The notes beneath the pieces are model-generated. The model was not told the DNA's origin, made no database searches, and saw only the letters and a program-made list of their open reading frames with translations. The position numbers and the translations under genes are program-made. Of a stretch of DNA of 64,000 nucleotides, positions 53,353 through 61,797 are shown one piece after another (the first letter of the stretch is position 1; the number at the start of each line of letters is the position of its first letter). The DNA is from Streptomyces glaucescens (GTDB lineage: Bacteria; Actinomycetota; Actinomycetes; Streptomycetales; Streptomycetaceae), in contig NZ_CP009438.1 of NCBI RefSeq assembly GCF_000761215.1, positions 2,499,501 to 2,563,500 of the forward strand. The letters are read 5' to 3'.

Positions 53353-53388
53353 TTCGATATGTCGAATGACGCTCGTAACTTCGAACGG
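53353..53388 (-). promoter_or_regulatory. Regulator box A upstream of CUT1 importer operon
   Basis: Plus-strand TTCGATAT-G-TCGAA (53353-53366), then CTCGTAA (53372-53378) and TTCGAACGG (53380-53388). The left part is a near-palindrome; the right part repeats the half-site after 13 bp. The same layout recurs at 30552 and 60745. Confidence 0.7.
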
Positions 53389-53396
53389 ACCGTAAG

Positions 53397-54304
53397 GTGG
53401 GAGCGCATGCGCGTCAATGGGTTGAACAGCAACTCGCGAAAACGGCGCAGGCGCGCGCCGGACGGCCCGCGACACCGCGGTCCGGACGATTCCCCGGGGC
53501 AGAGGAAGTCACCGGCCGGTGCGGGGACTCGCGTGACCCGGCCGGTAGGCCGCCGCCCCGCCCCCGGCCCGCCCCCGGCAGCGGGAGCGGCACTGCACCG
53601 GCCCGCTCCACGGCGGCGTACGGCGGCGGGACTACGCCGCCGCCCTCGTCGCCCCCGCCGCCCTCGGCCCGCTCGCCGGCCGGGTGAAGGCCCTCGCCGC
53701 CGCGGTGGCGATCCTGGACGCGGCGGAGAGCAGGGCCCGGCGCGCCCGTGCGAGCCGCGTGGACCCGGCGGGACTCCCGGGTCCGGTCACGGCGGTGTCC
53801 GGCGCCCCGGGGCGGCAGGGCGCGGCCGGCCGCGTACGCACCCGGGCCGGCGCCCCCGCGGACGGCACCCGCGCCCCCGGCCGGCCGCCCGGCCGGGAGA
53901 GGGGCCGCACCGCGGCGGCCCGCCCGCGCGGTCCACCGGTGCGGCACACGGCGGTACGGCCCGCGCGGGCCGCGGGACGGTGGGCGCACGTCGACGGGCG
54001 GGCACGGGGCGCAGGCGCGGGGACGGACCGGGAGCCGGCCGGGTGCCGCTCCCCCGGCGAGGGTGCGGACGAGGACGTGCCCGAGGGCTTGCGCGAGGGC
54101 GCGGGCGAAGGTGCCGGCGAGGGCGTGCGCGGGGCGCCGCTTCCGGTTTTCGGCCATTGTTGTCCGGGCCGGTGACCGTCTTCGTCCGTAACACCCTCAT
54201 TCCTCCCGGCCCGCTTTGCCCACCCGGCTGACGGGAGGTGGCTGAAGCGAGGCCGGTCTTGGCATATTGCTGCATCGAACACCCGCGCAGCCACGGGGAG
54301 AACC
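53397..54304. other. Gene-poor 0.9 kb region
   Basis: I find no gene I can support between the importer operon and the ImmA-like gene. A divergent regulator would be expected here. The stretch at 53620-53760 has coding-like composition (reading DYAAALVAPAALGPLAGRVK), but its reading frame has no credible start and turns into Arg/Gly/Pro-rich sequence; it may be a decayed gene. At 54058-54130 there is a degenerate GCGAGGGCGNG repeat. The longest open frames on both strands are low-complexity. Confidence 0.5.
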
Positions 54305-54814
54305 GTGCGAACGAACAGGGAGATGCGTCGTCTCGCCGACGCCCTCATCGACTCCATACGGGTGCCGGTTCCCGCGGATCCCGAGGTCATGTTCCAGGCC
54401 GTCGTCGAGGCGGCCACACGGTGGCGCGGACGGGAGATCGTGGTCCACCGGGAGGTCTTCCCGCCGTACACCGCCAGCGGCCTCTGGCTGGAAGGGGAGA
54501 CCCACGACGACGTGGTCGTGGACAAGCGTGCCGCCGTATGGCATCAGATCGTGATCTTCTGCCACGAGCTGTGGCACATGCACCAGCGGCAGTCGGCGGC
54601 CGGTCCGGACGGCCCGCGCGCCGCCGCCGCCCGCACCGACTTCACCCTCGCCGACGAGCAGGAGGCCGACCGCTTCGGCATGCTCATGGGCCGCCGGCTG
54701 CGCACCTGGCTGGAGGCTCCCGCGGACTCCGTGTACGCGGACCGCGGCGACGGCACCCAGGACCTCGCCGGCCGCATCGGGGCCGCTCTCAACTACCGCG
54801 GGACCCGACGATGA
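54305..54814 (+). CDS. ImmA/IrrE-like zinc metallopeptidase (toxin-type)
   Basis: A 169-residue protein with the gluzincin-like motif HELWH (His87-Glu88-x-x-His91, in IFCHELWHMHQ) and a downstream acidic ligand, Glu120, in ADEQEADRFG. The layout matches ImmA/IrrE-family peptidases, which usually cleave a partner HTH repressor; actinobacterial members are often annotated as toxin components. No HTH gene is adjacent. GTG 54305 opens a chain of four-base overlaps into two membrane protein genes, so all should be co-expressed. Confidence 0.82.
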   Translation: MRTNREMRRLADALIDSIRVPVPADPEVMFQAVVEAATRWRGREIVVHREVFPPYTASGLWLEGETHDDVVVDKRAAVWHQIVIFCHELWHMHQRQSAAGPDGPRAAAARTDFTLADEQEADRFGMLMGRRLRTWLEAPADSVYADRGDGTQDLAGRIGAALNYRGTRR

Positions 54815-55995
54815 ACGCGCTGACCAACTACCTGAGCGCCGGCCTCCTCTGGCTCGGCCTGCTGCTGAAGTCCCCGGACCTGCTGCGCCACCGGCACGAC
54901 CCCTACCTGCGCTCGATCTGCGCCGTGCTGGCCCTGGCCGGCCTGTGCTTCCTGCTCGGCGCCCCGCCCACCGTCGGCGCCGTCAACCGGCTCAGCGGCG
55001 TCCCCAACCTGGCGGCGCCGGTGACGTACGTCGCGATCACCGCCTACAGCGCCGCCTCCCAGGTGCTGGTCGTCCGCTGGCGCGGCGGGCCGGGGATGCG
55101 GCGCACGGCCCGGCGCTGGGTCCTCGCGTACACGGCCGTCGTCACCGGCATCGTGGTCACGTTCCTCCTCGGCGAGGCACCCGTGGAACGCCGCACCGAC
55201 CTGGACACGTACTACGCGAGCACGCCGTACATCCGCGAGATGATCCTGCTCTACCTGCTGGGCCACCTCACCGCGTCCGCCGTCACCACGGTCTCCGCCC
55301 TGCGCTGGGCCCGCCGGGTGCGCGGCTGGCTGCGGGCGGGCCTCGCCACCCTCGGACTCGGCACCCTGTGCGGCGCCGGATACAGCGTCAGCAAGCTGGC
55401 CGCCGTGGCCGCCCACTGGGCCGGCCGCGACTGGTCGGCGCTGGACCGCAACGTCTCCCCGGCGGCCGCCGGCCTGGGCGCCGTCGTGACCGTCACCGGC
55501 ATCCTGGTCCCGCTCGCCGGTCCCCGGCTGACCGCCTGGCGCCGGACCCGGCGGACCTACGCCCGCCTCGAACCCCTCGAACGCGAACTGGACGACCTCC
55601 TCACCCGTCACGCCCTGCGCCTGCCCCGCCCCCGCTGGGCCTCCCCCGCCACCCGGCTGGTGTGGCGGCAGACGAGCATCCACAACGCCCTCGGCCACCT
55701 GGACGCGTACATGGACTGCGCCCTGTACGACCGGACCCTGCGGGCCGTGCTGCGCGCGACGGACGACCCCCGGCGGGCCTCCGCCGTGGCCTGGGCGACG
55801 GTCATCACGGCGGCCGTACGGGAGGCCGCCGACGCGGCCGGCACCCGGCCCCCCTGCCCGCCCGGCCTCTTCCCCGACCGGGCCCCGGAACCGGCCGCGC
55901 TGGTGGACATCGCCGACGCCCTCGCCGCCGGCGGCCTCCCGCACGGCGCGCCCGAGCCGCAGCCGGTCGCCGCCGCCCGGAGCTCGCACGCATGA
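54811..55995 (+). CDS. MAB_1171c-type seven-helix membrane protein (paralogue 1)
   Basis: A 394-residue protein with about seven N-terminal transmembrane helices (to residue 240) and a cytosolic helical domain of 150 residues. The loop motif TDLDTYYASTPYIREMILLY at residue 130 is shared almost exactly with the next gene. NCBI calls such proteins MAB_1171c family putative transporters; I know of no experiment. The ATG overlaps the ImmA-like gene by four bases. Seven helices plus a conserved extracytoplasmic motif could equally suit a receptor. Confidence 0.8.
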   Translation: MNALTNYLSAGLLWLGLLLKSPDLLRHRHDPYLRSICAVLALAGLCFLLGAPPTVGAVNRLSGVPNLAAPVTYVAITAYSAASQVLVVRWRGGPGMRRTARRWVLAYTAVVTGIVVTFLLGEAPVERRTDLDTYYASTPYIREMILLYLLGHLTASAVTTVSALRWARRVRGWLRAGLATLGLGTLCGAGYSVSKLAAVAAHWAGRDWSALDRNVSPAAAGLGAVVTVTGILVPLAGPRLTAWRRTRRTYARLEPLERELDDLLTRHALRLPRPRWASPATRLVWRQTSIHNALGHLDAYMDCALYDRTLRAVLRATDDPRRASAVAWATVITAAVREAADAAGTRPPCPPGLFPDRAPEPAALVDIADALAAGGLPHGAPEPQPVAAARSSHA

Positions 55996-57167
55996 GTCTC
56001 GTCGTCTTCGTGGGGGCCGCGGCGCTCGCGCTGGCCGCCGTCGTCCTGTTCCGGCGGCCCGGCACCGTCGACCGCAACCCGCTGACGGTCTCCACGTGCG
56101 TGGCCGTCAGTCTCGGCGCCCTGGTGCTCTGCTGCTCGGCACCGGTGACCCTGGCCGCCGTCAACGACCTGACCGGCGTCCCCAACTTCGGCGCCCCGCT
56201 CACCTACGGCATGCTCTCCGCGTACAGCTGCTCCCTGCTGATCCTGCTCGTCTACTGGCGCGGCGGGCCCCGCGAACGGGTGCGGCGCATGGTCCGGTTC
56301 AGCATCGCCGCCTACGGCCCGCTGATCGTGGCCATCGTCGTGCTGTTCGTGCTCGCCGACGCGCGCACCGAGCGGCTGACCGACCTCGACACCTATTACG
56401 CGAACACGCCGTACATGCGCGAGATGATCGTGCTGTACCTGGTCGGGCACACCGCCGCCATGGTCGCGATGTGCGTCGTCTGCCTGAAGTGGGGCCGCGA
56501 GGTCACCGGGCTGCTGCGCGCCGGGCTGCGGCTGATCATGATCGGGGCGCTGCTGGACCTGCTGGGCTTCCAGCTCACCAAGTACACCGCCGTCGTGGCC
56601 CGCTGGACGGGACACGACCTCGACGGCCTGTCCACCAACGTCGCCCCGCCGATGGCCTCCCTCGCCGCCCTCGTCTGCTCCGTCGGCTTCGTGCTGCCCA
56701 GGCTGCTGCCCGCCGCCGTGGCCCACTGGTGCGGGCTGCGCGACTACTGCCGGCTCGGACCGCTGTGGTCCCGGGTCTCGTTCGTCGCCACGGCCCCGAA
56801 ACCGCCCGCCGCCTGGTGGCAGCCGCCACTGGAACGGCTGCACCGGCGCGAGGTCGCCATCCACGACGCGCTGCTCGCCCTGGCCCCGTACTTCGACGAC
56901 CGGGTGCGGCGGACCGCCCTGTCGGCCGCCCTGGACAGCGGCCGGACCCCGCACGAGGCGCGGGTCACGGCCGAGGCGGCCATGCTCGACGCCGCCGCCC
57001 GGCGGGCCGCCGCCCGGCAGGCGCCGCTGCCCGCGCCCAGCGGCCACCGGCTGCACGCCACCGAGGTGTCCGGCCCGGGCGCCCTGGTGGAACTGGCACA
57101 GGCCCTCGCCCGGACTCCTGCCGCGAACACGGCAGGTGAAGGTACGGTGAAGGCCTTCCAGGACTGA
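55992..57167 (+). CDS. MAB_1171c-type seven-helix membrane protein (paralogue 2)
   Basis: A 391-residue paralogue of the preceding gene, with the same seven-helix then cytosolic architecture. TDLDTYYANTPYMREMIVLY lies at the same residue number (about 130) as in paralogue 1, and APPTVGAVNRLSGVPN corresponds to APVTLAAVNDLTGVPN. The overall resemblance in other parts is low, so the duplication is old. The two may form a heterodimer. The ATG overlaps the previous stop by four bases; a 62 bp gap separates the FAD gene. Confidence 0.8.
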   Translation: MSLVVFVGAAALALAAVVLFRRPGTVDRNPLTVSTCVAVSLGALVLCCSAPVTLAAVNDLTGVPNFGAPLTYGMLSAYSCSLLILLVYWRGGPRERVRRMVRFSIAAYGPLIVAIVVLFVLADARTERLTDLDTYYANTPYMREMIVLYLVGHTAAMVAMCVVCLKWGREVTGLLRAGLRLIMIGALLDLLGFQLTKYTAVVARWTGHDLDGLSTNVAPPMASLAALVCSVGFVLPRLLPAAVAHWCGLRDYCRLGPLWSRVSFVATAPKPPAAWWQPPLERLHRREVAIHDALLALAPYFDDRVRRTALSAALDSGRTPHEARVTAEAAMLDAAARRAAARQAPLPAPSGHRLHATEVSGPGALVELAQALARTPAANTAGEGTVKAFQD

Positions 57168-57229
57168 ACGCCCTTTCCCCGGGTGCCACGCCTGGTCACC
57201 CGCCGTCCCGGCCGAGTGCGAGGAGCCCC

Positions 57230-58642
57230 ATGTCGCGTAGAGCTGTCGTCATCGGTGCCGGACTGGCCGGGATGCTGGCCGCGGCGGCGCTGTCCGCCGT
57301 CGCCGACGAGGTGGTCGTCTGGGACCGCGACGACCTGCCCGACGGGCCCGAGCACCGCAAGGGACTCCCGCAGGGCCGCCACGCCCATCTGCTCCTCGCC
57401 GGCGGACTCGCCGCGATGGAGGACCTGCTGCCCGGCGTCGGCCTGCGGGACCGGCTGCTCGCCGCGGGCGCCAGGGAGGTCTCGCTCGCCTCCGGCATGG
57501 TGTCGCTGACCTCGGAGGGCTGGCTGCGGCGCTGGCAGGGGCCGGGACCGCACACGCTGGCGTGCAGCCGCGCCCTGCTCGACTGGGTGGTGCGGGAGGC
57601 CGTACCGGCGCACACCGGGGTGAAGGTACGCAAAGGACAGGTCGTCGAACTGACCGGCGACACATGGCGGGTCACCGGCGTACGGGTGTCGACGCCGAGC
57701 GGCAGCGAGGACCTCGACGCCGACTTCGTCGTCGACGCGAGCGGGCGCGGCTCCCGGGTGGACACCTGGCTGCGGGCGCTGGGCGTCACCGGCGTCCGCG
57801 TCCGGACCGTCGACGCCGGCCTGGTCAACGCCACGCGCGTCTACCGCATACCCGAGGGCGCCGAGGACTTCCCCGTCACCGTCCTGCACGCCGACCCCTA
57901 CGGGTCCCGGCCGGGCCGCAGCGGGATGGTCCTGCCCATCGAGGGCGGCCGCTGGATGGCGAGCCTCGCCGGCACCCGCGGCGGCGAACCCCCGTCCGAC
58001 CCCGACGCCTTCCTGCGCTACGCCCTCGACCTGCCCCACCCCCTCGTGGGCCGGCTGATCTCCCGCGCCGAACCGCTCACCGACGTCCACGTCAGCCGCA
58101 GCACCAGCAACCACCGGCGCTACCTGGAGAAGACCCGCCACTGGCCGGAGCGGTTCGTCGTCCTCGGGGACGCGCTGGCCACCTTCAACCCGGCCTACGG
58201 GCAGGGCATGTCGGTGGCCGCGCTCGGCGCGCGCGCCCTCGCCCGCGAACTGCACCGCGCCGGACTCACCGGGCCCGGCGTCGCCCGGCGGGCGCAGCGC
58301 GGGGCCGCCGGGGCGGTGCACGCCGCCTGGACCATGGCGGTCGGCCAGGACATCTGGTACCCCGGCACCCGCGGCGGCACCCCGGGCCTCGCGGACCGCC
58401 TCGTCACCGCGTACACCCGCCGGATGACCCGCGCCATGACCGGTTCCCACAGCGCCGCGTCCGCCGTCTGGGACGTCAGCAGCATGACCGCGGGGCCGGA
58501 ACGGCTGCTGCGGCCCGCCGCGGTCCTCGCGGCGGCGCTCGGCCCGGTGAAACGCCCCCTGTCCGCACCGCCCCTGAGCCCCGGCGAACTCAGGGCGGCC
58601 GGCCTCGCCCAGGGCCTGTCGTCCGGATCCGGCCGGCCGTGA
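57230..58642 (+). CDS. FAD-dependent oxidoreductase / aromatic monooxygenase-like
   Basis: A 470-residue flavoprotein with the dinucleotide-binding motif GAGLAGMLAAAAL at residue 9, the second FAD motif FVVDASGRGSR near residue 164 and GDALATFNPAYGQGMSVAAL near residue 315, as in PHBH-type hydroxylases and geranylgeranyl reductases. AGGAG precedes ATG 57230. It is the last gene of the ImmA/MAB_1171c operon and its 3' end contains the left arm of a palindromic repeat. A small hydrophobic substrate is likely; the identity is unknown. Confidence 0.85.
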   Translation: MSRRAVVIGAGLAGMLAAAALSAVADEVVVWDRDDLPDGPEHRKGLPQGRHAHLLLAGGLAAMEDLLPGVGLRDRLLAAGAREVSLASGMVSLTSEGWLRRWQGPGPHTLACSRALLDWVVREAVPAHTGVKVRKGQVVELTGDTWRVTGVRVSTPSGSEDLDADFVVDASGRGSRVDTWLRALGVTGVRVRTVDAGLVNATRVYRIPEGAEDFPVTVLHADPYGSRPGRSGMVLPIEGGRWMASLAGTRGGEPPSDPDAFLRYALDLPHPLVGRLISRAEPLTDVHVSRSTSNHRRYLEKTRHWPERFVVLGDALATFNPAYGQGMSVAALGARALARELHRAGLTGPGVARRAQRGAAGAVHAAWTMAVGQDIWYPGTRGGTPGLADRLVTAYTRRMTRAMTGSHSAASAVWDVSSMTAGPERLLRPAAVLAAALGPVKRPLSAPPLSPGELRAAGLAQGLSSGSGRP

Positions 58643-58774
58643 GGTGCGGCGCCTTCCGGTACGTGCAGCTGCACGACGGAGGAGGGAGCCGAAACGGAGC
58701 TTCGGCGCGTGACGACACGCGGCAGATGTGCGTGCCGGACCCCGCGGCGACGGGATGATCCGGACGACGGGCCC
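58612..58774. repeat. Dispersed palindromic repeat (copy 2, long spacer)
   Basis: Arms GGGCCTGTCGTCCGGATC (58612-58629) and its 17/18 complement (58757-58774) enclose 127 bases. About 40 bases on the right side (CCGGA, CCCCGCG, CGGG, TGATCCG, ACGAC, GGCCC in order) align with the copy ending at 3068. The left arm overlaps the end of the FAD oxidoreductase gene. Confidence 0.6.
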
Positions 58775-58837
58775 TGGCCCCGGGGACCGGCCGGCGGCCC
58801 GCCGGCCCGGCGGCGGGACCTGCCCGGCCACCCACCG

Positions 58838-59050
58838 CAGGAGCGCGGGAAGCGGCGCGGCACCGGCCCGCACCCGCACCCGACCCGCACCCGCACCCGC
58901 ACCCGCACCCGCACCCGCACCCGCACCCGCACCCGCACCCAACCACCACAACGCACCGCAGGGGCGCGGGAAGCGGCGCGGTGGCCGGCACCGGCCCGCA
59001 CCGCGCACACCGCCGCAACCCGCCCCAGAGGCGCGGGGAACCGCGCGACC
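58838..59050. repeat. Hexanucleotide satellite flanked by GCGCGGGgAA hairpin units
   Basis: CACCCG is repeated in tandem from 58871 to 58940, with nearly nine perfect copies after 58888. Three related 23-25 bp units sit at 58838, 58959 and 59026; the third forms a perfect GCGCGG-GGAA-CCGCGC hairpin, a repeat I recall as common in Streptomyces intergenic DNA. Units 1 and 2 also share flanking sequence, suggesting a local duplication. There is no gene between 58643 and 59107. Confidence 0.75.
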
Positions 59051-59107
59051 AGCCCCCCACCGGCCCGCCCCCGCCCGGGGGGGGCCACGCGCGGCCGGCG
59101 GCGGCCG

Positions 59108-59953
59108 CTAGCCCGCGAACACCCCCTGCGCGAACCCCTGGCCCGCCCCCGGGATCACCAGGAGGGAGCCCGCCAGGGGGTGCGGGGCGGTCAGGCCCAC
59201 GCGGGCCGTCGTGACGTACAGGTCCCTGAGGTCGGGCCCCCCGAACGCGCACGCCGTGACGCGGGGAGTCGGCAGCGGGACGACCCGGTCCAGCTCGCCG
59301 CCGGGCGTGTAGCGGCGGACCGCCCCGCCGTCCCACAGCGCCACCCACACACAGCCCTCCGCGTCGACGGTGAGGCCGTCCGGGAAGCCCGCGCCCTCCT
59401 CGATCTCGGCGAGGGGGCGGCGCCCGGTCACCCGGGTGCCCTCGACGTCGAAGACGTCGATGCGGCGGGTCGGGGTGTCGACGTAGTACATCAGGCGCCC
59501 GTCCGGGCTCCAGCCCGTGCCGTTGCTGACGGTCACGTCGTCCAGGACGACGTCCACCGTGCCGTCGCCGGTGAGCCTGGACAGCGTGCCGCCGCCGGGC
59601 GCCTCGTCGTAGCGCATGGTGCCCGCCCACAGCGCGCCGTCGGGGGCGACGGCCGCGTCGTTGGCGCGGCGGCCGGGGACCGGCTCGTGGTGCAGCCAGC
59701 GGAAGGCGCCGTCGGGGTCGAGGAGGCCGACGCCGTCACGGAGGTTGAGGACGAGACCGCCGCCCGCCCGCGGCTTGACCGCGCCGATGTGCTGCCCGGT
59801 GGTGCGGACCGTGCGGCGGCCGGTGCCCGGTTCCCAGGTGTGCAGCCGGGAGCCGAGGATGTCGATCCACAGCAGGCGGTCACCGGCGGCGTCCCAGGTG
59901 GGGCCTTCGCCGAGGGTGGCCTCGGCGCGTACCGCGACCTCGTACGCCGTCAC
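59108..59953 (-). CDS. SMP-30/gluconolactonase-type sugar lactonase
   Basis: A 281-residue six-bladed propeller enzyme that hydrolyses aldonolactones to aldonic acids. Metal-ligand landmarks are Glu in LGEGPTWD near residue 16, Asn in RANDAAV near residue 98, Asn in SNGTGWSPDG near residue 145 and Asp in FPDGLTVD near residue 190. GTG 59953 overlaps the IclR regulator stop (GTGA), so lactonase and regulator are made together. In L-arabinose oxidation this step turns L-arabinono-lactone into L-arabinonate, the expected type of substrate for the dehydratase at 19.3 kb. Confidence 0.9.
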   Translation of the reverse strand: MTAYEVAVRAEATLGEGPTWDAAGDRLLWIDILGSRLHTWEPGTGRRTVRTTGQHIGAVKPRAGGGLVLNLRDGVGLLDPDGAFRWLHHEPVPGRRANDAAVAPDGALWAGTMRYDEAPGGGTLSRLTGDGTVDVVLDDVTVSNGTGWSPDGRLMYYVDTPTRRIDVFDVEGTRVTGRRPLAEIEEGAGFPDGLTVDAEGCVWVALWDGGAVRRYTPGGELDRVVPLPTPRVTACAFGGPDLRDLYVTTARVGLTAPHPLAGSLLVIPGAGQGFAQGVFAG

Positions 59954-60726
59954 GCCGCCACGCCCCGGTGGCCGAGCCGCTCGGAGAGTTCGGCGGCACC
60001 CTTGGCGGCGAGCTGTTCGAGTTCGGCGCGGCGCTCCTCGCTCCAGCGGATCATCGGCACGGAGATGGAGAGCGCGGCGACCACCTTCCCGGTGCGGTCG
60101 CGGACCGGCGCGGCCACGCAGCTGACGTCCGGGTTGGACTCGCGGCTCTCCACGGCGATCCCGCGGTGGCGGATCTCGGCCAGGGCCTCCCGCAGCGCGG
60201 CCGGCTCGGTGATGCTGTTCGGTGTCATCGCGACCAGCTCCGCGTCGTCGGGGACGCGGGCGGCGAGTTCCGGTTCGGGGAGGGAGGCGAGCAGCATCTT
60301 GCCGACGGAGGTGCAGTGGGCCGGCAGGCGGCGGCCGGCGGCGGAGACCATGCGCACCGCGTGGGTGGAGTCGACCTTGGCGATGTAGATGACGTCGGTG
60401 CCTTCGAGGATGGCGACGTGCACGGTCTCGTCGCAGGTCTCGGCGACGCTCCGGGCGACGTGCTGGCCCTCGGCGGCGAGGTCGAGCTGTTCGGCGTAGC
60501 GGCTGCCGAGCTGGTACGGGCGCACGCCCAGCCGGTAGCGTCCGGGCTGGCCGGGCACCTGGACGATGTACGACCGGGCGGCGAGCGTGGTGACCAGCTC
60601 GTGGACGGTGGTGCGGGGCAGCTGGAGCCTGCGCACGATGTCGGGGGCGGAGAGCGTCCCGTCACCGTCGAGGAACAGTTCCAGGATGTCGAGAGCCCGG
60701 GTCACGGCAGGTACGAGACGTCCCAC
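59950..60726 (-). CDS. IclR family transcriptional regulator
   Basis: A 258-residue regulator with an N-terminal winged HTH (residues 5-65: VTRALDILELFLDGDGTLSA, then TTVHELVTTLAARSYI) and a C-terminal ligand-binding domain (AHCTSVGKMLLASL, ISVPMIRW). IclR proteins typically respond to sugar acids or aromatic acids. It is the first gene of an operon with the lactonase. GTG 60726 follows GGGAGGGG. Box C lies 19 bp upstream, so autoregulation is likely, and the same box occurs before the arabinanase and the sugar importer. Confidence 0.92.
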   Translation of the reverse strand: MGRLVPAVTRALDILELFLDGDGTLSAPDIVRRLQLPRTTVHELVTTLAARSYIVQVPGQPGRYRLGVRPYQLGSRYAEQLDLAAEGQHVARSVAETCDETVHVAILEGTDVIYIAKVDSTHAVRMVSAAGRRLPAHCTSVGKMLLASLPEPELAARVPDDAELVAMTPNSITEPAALREALAEIRHRGIAVESRESNPDVSCVAAPVRDRTGKVVAALSISVPMIRWSEERRAELEQLAAKGAAELSERLGHRGVAA

Positions 60727-60744
60727 GGCCGACCCCTCCCTGTG

Positions 60745-60780
60745 TTCGAGATTTCAACTGATGGTCGTAATAGCGAACAC
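60745..60780 (-). promoter_or_regulatory. Regulator box C upstream of iclR-lactonase operon
   Basis: Plus-strand TTCGAGAT-T-TC (60745-60755), GGTCGTAA (60763-60770) and GCGAAC (60773-60778). Aligned to box A without gaps, TTCGA, the AT at positions 7-8, TCGTAA and CGAAC coincide. Confidence 0.65.
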
Positions 60781-61009
60781 AGGCTACTCATGGAGCCTTC
60801 GGCGGGGCAATGCTTCGGCCGCAGCACCCTGGGCCCGCTTCTCGAGCCGGGTTTCGACGCCGGCGGCACGAGCCCGGGCGCGAACCGCGCCCCCGTGCTG
60901 CCGTGTCCCGGGGGCTCGTACCGGGGCGCGTCCGCCGAACCGCCCTGGAGCCCGGCCGGTTCGGCGAGCACGGTCCCGTACGTCCGAGCCCGTCTGCGAC
61001 ACTCGCCCC

Positions 61010-61603
61010 ATGAGCGGCACCCGGCCCCCCTTCACCCCCCTCGACTTCCAGCTGGTCCTGCTGCGCCGGATGGCCGACCACAACCCCGACCTGGTGGCCG
61101 ACGCCCGCCGCGCGCTCGGGGTCTCCCTGACCGACATGCGGGAGGCGAACAGACGCTGGCAGGCCATGGTCCGCTCGCCGCGGGGCCGGACGGCCGCCGG
61201 CCGCTACCGCTCCGTCCTCGGCGCCCCGGAGTCCCGCACTCCCCGTCGCATCGGCGACCTGGAGTGCGAGGCCTGGCAGTGGCCGGTCCCCCTCTGGCCG
61301 GACCTGCGCTTCGAGGTGCTGGCCGGTGCGGGCGGCGCGGTCTGGAACGAGTGGCTGGTGCGTGCCCCGGGCGCCGCTGCTCCGGCCCTGCGCACCCTCG
61401 CCGACCTCACTCCCTGGTCCTGCACCATCGACGAGGCCGCCCGTGCCTTCGCCCCCGCCCGCCCCCTCCAGGGCACGGCTCCGACCCGCTGGGGCCTCGT
61501 CCTCACGGGGCCGGGCGGGGAGGAGGCCGTGGCCGAGTTCACCTGGGGGCTGTTCCAGCGGGTGCTGTCGCCGCCCGCCCCGGTCCCGCCGAAGCCGGGC
61601 TGA
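61010..61603 (+). CDS. Hypothetical actinobacterial protein
   Basis: A 197-residue cytosolic protein with no recognised domain. The first 50 residues are helical (FQLVLLRRMADHNPDLVADA, TDMREANRRWQAM); the rest is strand-rich with many Trp (ECEAWQWPVPLWPDLRFEVL, NEWLVRAPG, EFTWGLFQRVL). ATG 61010 begins MSGTRPPFTPLDFQ with no Shine-Dalgarno sequence. GC3 is high throughout, supporting real coding. The 230 bp between box C and this gene hold nothing I can name. The gene is followed by a short GCCGGCCGCCCC tandem repeat. Confidence 0.65.
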   Translation: MSGTRPPFTPLDFQLVLLRRMADHNPDLVADARRALGVSLTDMREANRRWQAMVRSPRGRTAAGRYRSVLGAPESRTPRRIGDLECEAWQWPVPLWPDLRFEVLAGAGGAVWNEWLVRAPGAAAPALRTLADLTPWSCTIDEAARAFAPARPLQGTAPTRWGLVLTGPGGEEAVAEFTWGLFQRVLSPPAPVPPKPG

Positions 61604-61797
61604 GCAGGTGCCCGGCCCGCCGCCGGCCGCTCCCCCGCGACGGCCACTCCCCCCGCCGGCCGCCCCGCCGGCCGCCCCGCCGCCACTCCCCGGGCGGCCT
61701 GCGGAACTTCGCCGCGCCGTCGTGCGTTCGCAGGGACGACCGATCGTACGAGGTGCGGTCCCGCGGTGGTGCCGGACTCGGGGGAAGTGAGCGACTC

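Noticed and set aside
53414..54157. A 247-residue leftward frame in the gene-poor region
   Set aside because: Arg/Gly/Ala/Pro-rich translation, no ribosome site and no recognisable fold.
58871..58940. CRISPR-like array
   Set aside because: It is a simple hexanucleotide tandem repeat with no spacers and no cas genes nearby.
61604..61700. Satellite formed by GCCGGCCGCCCC units
   Set aside because: Only two full units are present; ordinary for GC-rich intergenic DNA.
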